The notes below the pieces were generated by a model, which saw only the letters and a program-made list of their open reading frames with translations, ran no database searches and was not told the DNA's origin. Shown here in pieces: positions 52,898 through 59,824 of a stretch of DNA of 64,000 bases (its first letter is position 1; each line of letters opens with the position of its first letter). The DNA comes from Arthrobacter sp. efr-133-R2A-120 (lineage in GTDB: Bacteria; Actinomycetota; Actinomycetes; Actinomycetales; Micrococcaceae): positions 1-64,000 of the forward strand of contig NZ_JARVRF010000036.1 of the NCBI RefSeq assembly GCF_030209835.1, read 5' to 3'. A program made the position numbers and the translations under genes.

Positions 52898-53905
52898 CTA
52901 GATCGGCCTCCGTGCCCATTGGACCAGTTGATCGCTGAGCTTCATGAAGTCCTGGTCCACGTGCTTGATGCCTGGATGTTCATCATGCCACCGGACGATC
53001 TCCCGTGCGCCTGCCGCGAAAGGAATTTCTGCCCGATACCAGGGAACGAGCGTTTTGATCTTGGTGTTGTCGAAGACCACGGAGTGGGACCTGTCCCCGA
53101 GAAGCCCGGGTCCCAGCTCCGGGGAGTGCGCGGCAATGGTATCCGAGGCGATGTGCACGAGTTCGGGTTCCGGCACCCCGGCCGCTGTGGCGAAGAGCCG
53201 GTAGACCTGGTCCCACGGGAGGGCTTCGTCCGAGGTGATGGTGTAGCTTTCACCCACAGCCTGCGGCCGGCCGAGGAGGCCAACGAAGGCCACCGCAAAA
53301 TCATCCGCGTGGGTGAGGGTCCACAGCGAGGTACCGTCGCCGTGGACTATCACAGGCAGGCCTTCCCGCATTCGATGGATGTCCGTCCACCCGCCCAGCA
53401 GGGCGATCCGCGTGCGGTCATAGGTGTGCGAAGGCCGAACGATCGTCACGGGGAATCCCTCGTCGCGGTAGGCCCGGGTCAGAAGGTCTTCGCATGCGAT
53501 CTTGTCCTGGGAGTATTTCCAGAACGGGTTCCTGAGCGGGGTCGACTCGAGGATCGGCAAGTGCGCGGGCGGCTTCTGGTAGGCCGAAGCCGAACTGATG
53601 AACACGTACTGGCCGGTCCGGCCCCGAAACAACTCCACGGCGGCGGCCACATGCTCGGGCGTGAAAGAGATGAAGTCCGCGACGACGTCGAACTCGCGGC
53701 CGTTCAGCACCTCCGCCACCTCGGCAGCATTGCGGATATCTGCCTGGAGCAGTTCGGTTCCCGGAGGGGCAGGCCTTTCCGAGCTTAGTCCGCGATTGAG
53801 CACGGTGAGCCGGTGACCCAGCGCGACGGCGCGCTCCGCCGCCGCCGCGCTGATGGTCCCGGTCCCGCCAATGAACAGCAGGCGCAATGGTGCCGACGTC
53901 ACCAC
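52898..53905 (-). CDS. NAD-dependent epimerase/dehydratase family protein
   Basis: A 335-residue Rossmann (extended SDR-like) protein. The nucleotide loop is FIGGTGTISAAAAERA near the N terminus, and the SSASAYQKP segment holds the serine/tyrosine region. The classic YxxxK is loosely represented by YSQDKIACEDL. The reaction is unknown. The GTG start overlaps the upstream aldo/keto reductase by seven bases, indicating an operon. Confidence 0.88.
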   Translation of the reverse strand: MVTSAPLRLLFIGGTGTISAAAAERAVALGHRLTVLNRGLSSERPAPPGTELLQADIRNAAEVAEVLNGREFDVVADFISFTPEHVAAAVELFRGRTGQYVFISSASAYQKPPAHLPILESTPLRNPFWKYSQDKIACEDLLTRAYRDEGFPVTIVRPSHTYDRTRIALLGGWTDIHRMREGLPVIVHGDGTSLWTLTHADDFAVAFVGLLGRPQAVGESYTITSDEALPWDQVYRLFATAAGVPEPELVHIASDTIAAHSPELGPGLLGDRSHSVVFDNTKIKTLVPWYRAEIPFAAGAREIVRWHDEHPGIKHVDQDFMKLSDQLVQWARRPI

Positions 53906-54870
53906 GCGTAGTCTTCCGGTGCGGTCCGGTGGCCGGGGAAGATGTCGTCGAGCCGCTTGAGGGCGTCGGCGTCGAGGGTGACGTCCAGAGCCCTGATGGC
54001 AGCGTCCAACTGCTCCTGCGTGCGCGGACCCACGATCGGTGCGGTCACGGCCGGCTGGTGCAGCAACCAGGCCAAGCCTACGTCGCCGGGCTCGTGGCCA
54101 AGGTCGTCTGCGAGGTCCTCATACTGGCGGATCTGGTCTTCGTGCTTCTTCAGGGTTTCGGCCGCACGGCCCTCAAGGCGACGGACGCCGTCGCGCTCCT
54201 TCTTCAGCACCCCGCCCAAAAGGCCGCCGTGAAGCGGCGACCACGGGATGAGCCCGAGGCCGTACTCCTGGGCGGCCGGGATGACTTCCAATTCGACGTT
54301 CCGGGTGAGCAGGTTGTAGATGGACTGCTCGCTCACGAGTCCGTTGTAGTTGCGCCGCGCGGCGGCCTCCTGGGCTTGGGCGATGTGCCAGCCGGCGAAG
54401 TTGCTGCTGCCGGAATACAGGATCTTGCCCTGCTGGACGGCGACCTCGATGGCCTGCCAGATCTCGTCCCACGGCGTGTTCCGGTCCACGTGGTGGAACT
54501 GGTAGACGTCGATGTAGTCGGTCTGCAGGCGCTTGAGGCTGGCGTCCAAGGCGCGCCGGATGTTGAGGGCGGAGAGCTTGGACTCGTTGGGGCGGTCCGT
54601 CATGGTTCCGTAGAGCTTGGTGGCCAAGACAACACGATCGCGGCGCTCGCCGCCCTTGGCGAACCAGCGGCCCAGGATTTCCTCGGTCCAGCCCCGGTTG
54701 TCGTGGCCGCCGTAGACGTTGGCGGTGTCGAAGAAGTTGATGCCGGAGTCCAGCGCGGAATCCATGATGGAGTGCGCTGCGGATTCCTCGGTCTGCGGGC
54801 CGAAGTTCATGGTTCCGAGGCACAGGCGGGAGACGCTGAGGCCCGAGCGGCCCAAGTGGGTGTACTGCAT
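53899..54870 (-). CDS. Aldo/keto reductase (AKR11/12-like)
   Basis: A 323-residue reductase of the longer YhdN/Tas-like class. Active-site segments are NFFDTANVYGG (Asp, Tyr), LATKLYG (Lys) and YQFHHVD (His); the C-terminal GPRTQEQLDAAIRALDVTLD binds the cofactor phosphate. Physiological substrates of this group are mostly unknown. It precedes and overlaps the epimerase gene. Confidence 0.93.
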   Translation of the reverse strand: MQYTHLGRSGLSVSRLCLGTMNFGPQTEESAAHSIMDSALDSGINFFDTANVYGGHDNRGWTEEILGRWFAKGGERRDRVVLATKLYGTMTDRPNESKLSALNIRRALDASLKRLQTDYIDVYQFHHVDRNTPWDEIWQAIEVAVQQGKILYSGSSNFAGWHIAQAQEAAARRNYNGLVSEQSIYNLLTRNVELEVIPAAQEYGLGLIPWSPLHGGLLGGVLKKERDGVRRLEGRAAETLKKHEDQIRQYEDLADDLGHEPGDVGLAWLLHQPAVTAPIVGPRTQEQLDAAIRALDVTLDADALKRLDDIFPGHRTAPEDYAW

Positions 54871-54905
54871 GGTTTTGCTTTCCTTACGCTGTGATGGGTG
54901 GGTTT

Positions 54906-55751
54906 CTACATCTGGCTGAAGGACGCGACGGCGGGGTCGGCGCCGAGGCGGGCACCGCCGTCGAGGGCGCTGATGGCCGCCAGTTCGCCCGGGGTGAGCT
55001 GCAACGCCGCCGCCGCGAGATTCTGCCGGATCCGCTCCGGGTGGACGGACTTGGGGATCACGATGTTGCCCGTTCCGAGGTGCCAGGCCAGCACTATCTG
55101 CGCCGGGGTGGCACCGTGCGTTTCGGCAAGTTCGGTGACCGTCGCCGACCCCAGGTCCGCTCCCTGCCCCAGCGGGCTGTAGGCCTCGACGGCGATCCCG
55201 TGCGAGCGGCTCTTCGCCGCCAGTTCCCGCTGTTGGAAGGTGGGGTGCAGTTCGATCTGGTTGACGGCGGGAACGACGTCGGCGAACTCAAGGAGAGTGT
55301 CGAGATGATCCTGCAAGAAGTTGGAGACGCCGATTGCCCGGGCGCCGCCGTCGGCGTGGATCTTTTCCAGTGCCTTCCACGCGTCGACGAACAGGCCTTG
55401 GGACGGCACAGGCCAGTGGATCAAGTAAAGGTCGATGACGTCGAGGCCGAGTTCGCGGCGGCTTTGGTCGAATGCCGCCGCGGCGCGGCCTTGTTCGCCG
55501 TTGCGGAGTTTGGTGGTGATGAAGAGTTCCTCCCGGGCGATGCCGGAAGCCTTGATTGCCGCGCCGACGCCGGATTCGTTCCGGTACGCCGCGGCCGTGT
55601 CGATGTGCCGGTACCCGGCTTCAAGCGCGTCCTCCACGGCCTTCTGGGTCTCGGCAGGTGGGACCTGGAAGACGCCGAAGCCGAGCTGGGGGATGGTGAC
55701 CGAGTTGTTCAGGACGAGCCCGGGAACGGTTGAATTCTGAGCGTTGGACAT
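54906..55751 (-). CDS. Aldo/keto reductase (AKR5-like)
   Basis: A 281-residue reductase similar to the one at 52048. The tetrad lies in HIDTAAAYRNESGVG, TTKLRNG and YLIHWPVP, and the cofactor loop is IPKSVHPERIRQNL. The start MSNAQNS at 55751 is preferred over a longer frame that would run into the divergent promoter region. It is the first gene of the reductase series, facing the XRE regulator. Confidence 0.93.
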   Translation of the reverse strand: MSNAQNSTVPGLVLNNSVTIPQLGFGVFQVPPAETQKAVEDALEAGYRHIDTAAAYRNESGVGAAIKASGIAREELFITTKLRNGEQGRAAAAFDQSRRELGLDVIDLYLIHWPVPSQGLFVDAWKALEKIHADGGARAIGVSNFLQDHLDTLLEFADVVPAVNQIELHPTFQQRELAAKSRSHGIAVEAYSPLGQGADLGSATVTELAETHGATPAQIVLAWHLGTGNIVIPKSVHPERIRQNLAAAALQLTPGELAAISALDGGARLGADPAVASFSQM

Positions 55752-55854
55752 GTCCGGCCCTTTCGTCGCTGGTGGGTGTATTGCCTGACTGGCTTTTTCG
55801 AGCCTATGCACTTTCGGCAGAACAATCAGTAGTTTTGACGCCCCCTGTTTTTCC

Positions 55855-55871
55855 TAGGACTCGCAGTCCTA
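55855..55871. promoter_or_regulatory. Palindromic operator candidate for the XRE regulator
   Basis: TAGGACT-CGC-AGTCCTA is a perfect 7-bp inverted repeat, 45 bp before the XRE regulator and about 104 bp before the divergent reductase gene. TTGACG at 55835 may be a -35 element just upstream. Confidence 0.6.
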
Positions 55872-55915
55872 CCTTGGCCGTGGAAACACGCCCTGAGGGA
55901 GGGAAGAATGGGGGC

Positions 55916-56839
55916 ATGGGTCAAAGTGCCGAGTTCGGAAAGTTCCTCAAAGCCATGCGTGCCCGGATGTCGCCGGAGGATGCAGGGTTGCCGGAAGGGT
56001 CCGGCGCGCGCCGCGTTCCCGGGCTACGCAGGGAAGAGATTGCCCGCTTGGCGGATGTCAGCACGGACTACTACACCCGCCTCGAACAGGGTCGCCATAT
56101 CCATCCTTCCCGGGCGGTCCTTGAATCGGTGTCGCGGGCACTTCGCCTGGACTCAAGCGAGCACACCCACATGATGGACCTGCTTGAGCACTGCGCGGAG
56201 AGCGCCAAAGCGCCGACTACGACGCCCCGCGTGCGGCCGGCGCTGCGCCAACTTCTGGACGCTGTGGGCGACGTTCCGGCGCTCCTGCTGGGCCGGCGCA
56301 GTGACGTGCTCGGAGCCAATCGCATGGCGATCCTACTGTTTGCCGACTTCCCGGCCATGCCTTCCGCTGAGCGGAACCTCACGCGTTGGCTGATCCTGGA
56401 TCCAAAGGCACGCGAACTGTTCCGGGACTGGAAGACGGTTGCGGCGGAAGCCGCCGGTTCCCTGCGTGCGGATACCGGGCGGCACCCCGACGACCCCCAA
56501 GCCAACCAACTCGTGGGCGAACTCGCTGTAAACAGCGAACACTTCCGCCAATGGTGGGCCGGTCATCGCGTGGCGGCGCGTTCCGCCGGGACTGTCCGCC
56601 TGCATCACCCCACTGTGGGGGACGTGGAGCTGAACTTCGAGAATCTGGCCCTGCCACAGGACCCGGACCAGGTTTTGAGGGTCTACTCCGCGAAGGCGGG
56701 TTCGCCGTCGGACGATGCGCTGAAGTTGCTGGGCAGCTTTGGCGCGGGAACGGCGTTTGGCGCGGGAACGGCATTTGGTGCGGGAACGGCGGCGGCGAGC
56801 CCGGAGTTGTCCGAGCGTCATGCAATGGACGAGAGCTGA
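55916..56839 (+). CDS. XRE regulator with MmyB-like ligand domain
   Basis: A 307-residue regulator. The N-terminal helix-turn-helix (GLRREEIARLADVSTDYYTRLEQGR) is followed by an MmyB-like PAS-fold domain (about 105-280) with the segments DVLGANRMAILLF and RHPDDPQANQLVGELAVNSEHFRQWWAGHRV. Such domains may bind fatty-acid-like ligands. It probably controls the divergent aldo/keto reductase genes. Near the C terminus is a triplicated FGAGTA sequence encoded by an 18-bp tandem repeat. Confidence 0.93.
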   Translation: MGQSAEFGKFLKAMRARMSPEDAGLPEGSGARRVPGLRREEIARLADVSTDYYTRLEQGRHIHPSRAVLESVSRALRLDSSEHTHMMDLLEHCAESAKAPTTTPRVRPALRQLLDAVGDVPALLLGRRSDVLGANRMAILLFADFPAMPSAERNLTRWLILDPKARELFRDWKTVAAEAAGSLRADTGRHPDDPQANQLVGELAVNSEHFRQWWAGHRVAARSAGTVRLHHPTVGDVELNFENLALPQDPDQVLRVYSAKAGSPSDDALKLLGSFGAGTAFGAGTAFGAGTAAASPELSERHAMDES

Positions 56840-56861
56840 GGGAGGTTCACCCAAAAGTGGT

Positions 56862-56893
56862 CCAATTCACTGTGCTGTTGCATAGTGAATTGG
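56862..56893. promoter_or_regulatory. 10-bp inverted repeat downstream of the XRE gene
   Basis: CCAATTCACT (56862-56871) and AGTGAATTGG (56884-56893) are perfect complements around 12 bases, in an AT-rich gap about 90 bp before the small gene at 56985. It may be an operator; AAAAGTGGT directly before it also resembles MocR-type half-sites, though no such regulator is near. Confidence 0.45.
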
Positions 56894-56984
56894 CATGATT
56901 CTGTTTAGGTGCCCATTGGGCGGCTTTTGAATCGCGTTTACGCTGAATCCAGACCTTTTCGCATATCAAGGATGGAATTCAACG

Positions 56985-57191
56985 ATGAAACGCATCGCGC
57001 TGCTGAGGGAACGGGCAATCACCGCCGGGTCCGCGGGATCCACGGGCTCGCATTGCCCGGCTTCCGGTCAGTGGAGCCCTGAAGGCGAACCCCACGTGGT
57101 CCACACGTTCTTTGAGGGTCACGTCTTCCCTGCCCACAACGGTGCGGCGACGGTCTGGCACCGCCAGTACCTGGTCTCCGAGTCCCGATGA
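56985..57191 (+). CDS. Small protein with CPxSGxW motif, 68 aa
   Basis: A 68-residue basic protein. After AAGGATGGA it starts MKRIALLRERAITAGSAG. The central CPASGQWSPEG...FFEGHVFPAHNG...WHRQYL resembles the compact fold of YjzC-like and related small bacterial proteins, whose role is unknown. Its TGA overlaps the ATG of the next gene (ATGA), so the two are translated together. Confidence 0.7.
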   Translation: MKRIALLRERAITAGSAGSTGSHCPASGQWSPEGEPHVVHTFFEGHVFPAHNGAATVWHRQYLVSESR

Positions 57192-57460
57192 GTCCAGAAA
57201 CATTGGGCGCGTGGGGCCCAAGCCACTTCACGACGTCGGCCCAACGGCCCGCTGGGGCGGCACTTCGCCTGCCGCCGTCGAAATGGTCCGAACTCAGCCG
57301 CGGCGAAACCGTCTGGATCCACGAGGACAAATGGGGCTTCGACGCCGGCCTAGTGGATGAAGTTTCCTCCGATCACGAACTCCTGTGGATCGAATTTGCC
57401 GGCCGTGGCAGGCGACTCCTCTGTGGCGGTGACCCCGTCCAAGTCTGGACCCGCGGGTGA
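57188..57460 (+). CDS. Small hypothetical protein, 90 aa
   Basis: A 90-residue protein coupled to the preceding gene by ATGA. The C-terminal half (WSELSRGETVWIHEDKWGFDAGLVDEVSSDHELLWIEF) looks like a small beta-barrel, SH3-like fold. I do not recognise a family. A perfect bidirectional terminator follows 17 bp after the stop, supporting a real two-gene unit. Confidence 0.65.
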   Translation: MSPETLGAWGPSHFTTSAQRPAGAALRLPPSKWSELSRGETVWIHEDKWGFDAGLVDEVSSDHELLWIEFAGRGRRLLCGGDPVQVWTRG

Positions 57461-57477
57461 GTCCAGCCTCGCAACTG

Positions 57478-57520
57478 ATGGCCGTCAGCCTTTCCACAGA
57501 AAGGCTGACGGCCATCGTCG
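57478..57520. terminator. Bidirectional terminator
   Basis: GATGGCCGTCAGCCTTTC (57478-57495) is perfectly complementary to GAAAGGCTGACGGCCATC (57499-57516) with a 3-base loop, and GTCGTTTT follows. It separates the small gene pair from the convergent dodecin gene. Confidence 0.85.
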
Positions 57521-57541
57521 TTTTGGGGTTTAGAGGGCTTC

Positions 57542-57751
57542 TTATCGCTCCAGGCGGAATCCGAGCTTGATGGTTACCTGCCAGTCGGCAACGGCGCCCT
57601 CGCTGAGGTGGCCACGGATTTCCTTGACCTCGAACCAATCGAGGTTCCGAAGGGTCTGGCTAGCAGCCGCAATCCCGTTCTTGATGGCGGCGTCGACGCC
57701 CTCGGACGAGGTTCCAACAATTTCGGAAACGCTATATGTGTGGTCAGCCAT
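57542..57751 (-). CDS. Dodecin family flavin-binding protein
   Basis: A 69-residue dodecin, a small protein that assembles into dodecamers storing or buffering flavin and CoA. The family pattern VSEIVGTSSEGVDAAIKNGIAAASQTLRNLDWFEVKEIRGHL...VTIKLGFRLE is complete, including the W and the E-pair around the flavin site. It has its own promoter region; array 3 begins about 105 bp upstream. Confidence 0.95.
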   Translation of the reverse strand: MADHTYSVSEIVGTSSEGVDAAIKNGIAAASQTLRNLDWFEVKEIRGHLSEGAVADWQVTIKLGFRLER

Positions 57752-57856
57752 TCTTGCTCCTCATGATCGTCCTTGATGCCTGAACTGCGGGCCTGGCAGG
57801 CCGTGAAAGCAGACTAGCCGACGGAGGGCCGGCGGACTAGGGGTCTGGCCCTCCTG

Positions 57857-58160
57857 ACGCTCGCTCACATATGGCCGGTCTGGAACCGACGCTCGCTCAC
57901 ATATGGTGCCTTTCGGCGGAACGCTCGCTCACACATGACCGGTCCTGGACCGACGCGCGCACCTATCGCCGGTCCTAGACCGACGCTCGCTCAGATATGA
58001 CCCCAAACGGCGGGACGCTCGCTCAGATGATGTGAGCGAGGGGCCGCCCACAACCGGTGATATGTGAGCGAGCGTTTGGGGATTGGCCGGTATATCTGAT
58101 CGAGCGTTTGGGGATTGGCCCGTATATGTGAGCGAGCGTCGGAGTAAGCCGGGCCTGCCT
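57857..58160. repeat. 32-bp repeat array 3 with central flip
   Basis: Five units in one orientation start at 57857, 57889, 57921, 57953 (30 bp, diverged) and 57983, each ACGCTCGCTCACATATG-like plus 15 variable bases. A junction at 58015-58044 reads ACGCTCGCTCAGATG then ATGTGAGCGAGGG. Opposite-orientation units start at 58033, 58065, 58097 and 58129, and the last reaches the stop of the FadR-family gene. Variable parts such as CGGTCCTGGACCG are themselves palindromic. Confidence 0.93.
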
Positions 58161-58860
58161 AGGCCTCCAGGACGTATGTCCTGAGATCGTCGAGGGTCTG
58201 CTGCATGTGCGCGTCCATGGCCTCGCGGGCACGGGGGGCGTCGCCGGCTTCGAGGGCTTTGAGGATGGCCCGGTGATGTCCGATCGCGTGCCGCTGGATA
58301 TCGGGGATTTGCGAGGTCTGGGTGCGCCGGGTTTCCAAGACGCGGTGCAGGGGTTCGAAGAGCACAGCGACGAAGACGTTGCCGGAGGCGTGGAGGATGA
58401 CATCGTGGAAGCCTAAGTCCGCCTCGACGAACGCGCTCACATCGTTGGAATCGTGGGCCTTCTGCATGGCGGACACGTGAACCTGCAGCTGGTCGATTTC
58501 TTCGGGGGAGACCCGTGAGGCGGCGAGTTCGCAGGCACCGGTCTCGAGCATGCGGCGCAGCTCGATGAGCTGGACGGCCGCTGCGGCGTCGTTCTTTCCT
58601 TCCGAAGCCGCACGCAGCACAGCTTCGAGGGAAGCCCAGCGGTTCAGTGGGTTGACGAACGTCCCCCGGCCGCGCTCCACGCTCAGGATTCGCTGGGCCT
58701 CGAGGGTCTTCATGGCCTCGCGGACCGTCATGCGGCTGACTTCATGCTTGGCGCTCAGCTCGAGTTCGCCGGGAACCACTGTGCCCGGCGGAAATTCGCC
58801 CGCGACGATGCGGTCCAGCAGCTCGTCAGCGACGACGCCGACCAGCGACTTGCGTGCCAT
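58159..58860 (-). CDS. FadR-type GntR-family regulator (FCD domain)
   Basis: A 233-residue repressor. The N-terminal winged helix (VPGELELSAKHEVSRMTVREAMKTLEAQRILSVERGRGTFV) and the C-terminal FCD domain (about 75-225; MLETGACELAASRVSPEEI; DLGFHDVILHASGN; HRAILKALEAGDAPRAREAMDAHM) with its metal-ligand histidines are complete. Two identical palindromes, one just before this gene and one before the kinase gene, mark it as the autoregulated controller of the divergent sugar-acid operon. Confidence 0.95.
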   Translation of the reverse strand: MARKSLVGVVADELLDRIVAGEFPPGTVVPGELELSAKHEVSRMTVREAMKTLEAQRILSVERGRGTFVNPLNRWASLEAVLRAASEGKNDAAAAVQLIELRRMLETGACELAASRVSPEEIDQLQVHVSAMQKAHDSNDVSAFVEADLGFHDVILHASGNVFVAVLFEPLHRVLETRRTQTSQIPDIQRHAIGHHRAILKALEAGDAPRAREAMDAHMQQTLDDLRTYVLEA

Positions 58861-58874
58861 GGTGCTCCGTTCCT

Positions 58875-58889
58875 AGATGTCTGACATCT
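58875..58889. promoter_or_regulatory. FadR-family operator, copy 1
   Basis: AGATGTCTGACATCT is a perfect palindrome around a central T, 15 bp before the regulator start. The TA flank and TTAC tail are the same as in copy 2. Autoregulation is likely. Confidence 0.85.
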
Positions 58890-59707
58890 TACGCTGGCGG
58901 TTGCGGGCTTTCGTTCCAAAACGCGCCGAGCGCCCGGGCGCAATCCTGCGGCTGCTCCCAATGGACACTGTGCCCGGCGTCGGGGATCGCCACGAGCCTG
59001 CGCAGCGGGCTGGCTGCCACGAAGGCTTCCGCCTGGTCCAGCGAACGTAATCGGTCCCCGACGCCGGCAATCACCAGCGTTGGAACCGTCACCTTTTCGG
59101 GGACATCCGCCGTTACCCCCGCCATGGCTGCGAGGCCGCTGGGGCCAAGGACCTCGAAAGGCAGCTCAAATCCTCGGCTCAGCAAGCGATTGTCCTCCGG
59201 CGACAACGCCCCGAACCAGGCCTTCATGCACTTGGCGCGCGTCGCGTCGTCAACGAAGCCTTGCCGTAGCTGGGATTCGAGCATCGATTTGAAGCCTTCG
59301 TTCGGCGGAGCCGGAACCATGCCGATCAAGGCCACGCTGGCCACGAGCCCCGGATGCCGCGCAGCCAGTGTCAGCGCGACGCTGCCGCCCATCGAGTGGC
59401 CCGCAATGTGGACCGGTGCTGCGTTCCGGGCAGCAACAGCAGCGACGGAATCGGCCGCTGATTCCAGGGTCCATTGGAAGTCCCGAGGCAACACGTCCCC
59501 GCGGTGATACCCGGGCAAATCGACGATCCAGACGGTCCACCCGGCGTCGAGCAATTCGGCGGCGAGCGGCTCCCAATAGGCGGATGTCGAGGCCCAGCCG
59601 TGCAGCAACAGGACGGGAGGCTGAGGCGGAAAGTCCGCCTTAACGGCAGCCGCTGGGAAGCGCATGTCCACGTGTAATGCCGCGGCGGCGGGAGGCTCTT
59701 GAAGCAT
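58889..59707 (-). CDS. Alpha/beta hydrolase in the sugar-acid cluster
   Basis: A 272-residue alpha/beta hydrolase: HGWASTSAYW oxyanion motif (about 35-44), elbow GHSMGGS (serine near 108), the aspartate in VIAGVGDRLRSL and terminal histidine in PDAGHSVHWEQP. It sits between the regulator and the divergent kinase operon, with an operator at each end, so it probably belongs to the pathway, for instance opening a lactone. That role is inference. Confidence 0.88.
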   Translation of the reverse strand: MLQEPPAAAALHVDMRFPAAAVKADFPPQPPVLLLHGWASTSAYWEPLAAELLDAGWTVWIVDLPGYHRGDVLPRDFQWTLESAADSVAAVAARNAAPVHIAGHSMGGSVALTLAARHPGLVASVALIGMVPAPPNEGFKSMLESQLRQGFVDDATRAKCMKAWFGALSPEDNRLLSRGFELPFEVLGPSGLAAMAGVTADVPEKVTVPTLVIAGVGDRLRSLDQAEAFVAASPLRRLVAIPDAGHSVHWEQPQDCARALGAFWNESPQPPA

Positions 59708-59777
59708 GCGCCAAGCATAGTGACGACTGACACTTGCACAGCCGAAAGCAGGTGTGTCACACTAGCACTCAAATATT

Positions 59778-59792
59778 AGATGTCTGACATCT
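59778..59792. promoter_or_regulatory. FadR-family operator, copy 2
   Basis: A second exact AGATGTCTGACATCT, 33 bp before the kinase GTG and 71 bp before the divergent hydrolase start, positioned to control both directions. Confidence 0.85.
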
Positions 59793-59824
59793 TACATTTA
59801 CCTCAAACCACGATGGAGTGCACA

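Noticed and set aside
57857..58160. CRISPR array
   Set aside because: The constant part is only about 17 bp, the 15-bp 'spacers' resemble each other, the orientation reverses within the array, and no cas gene is present.
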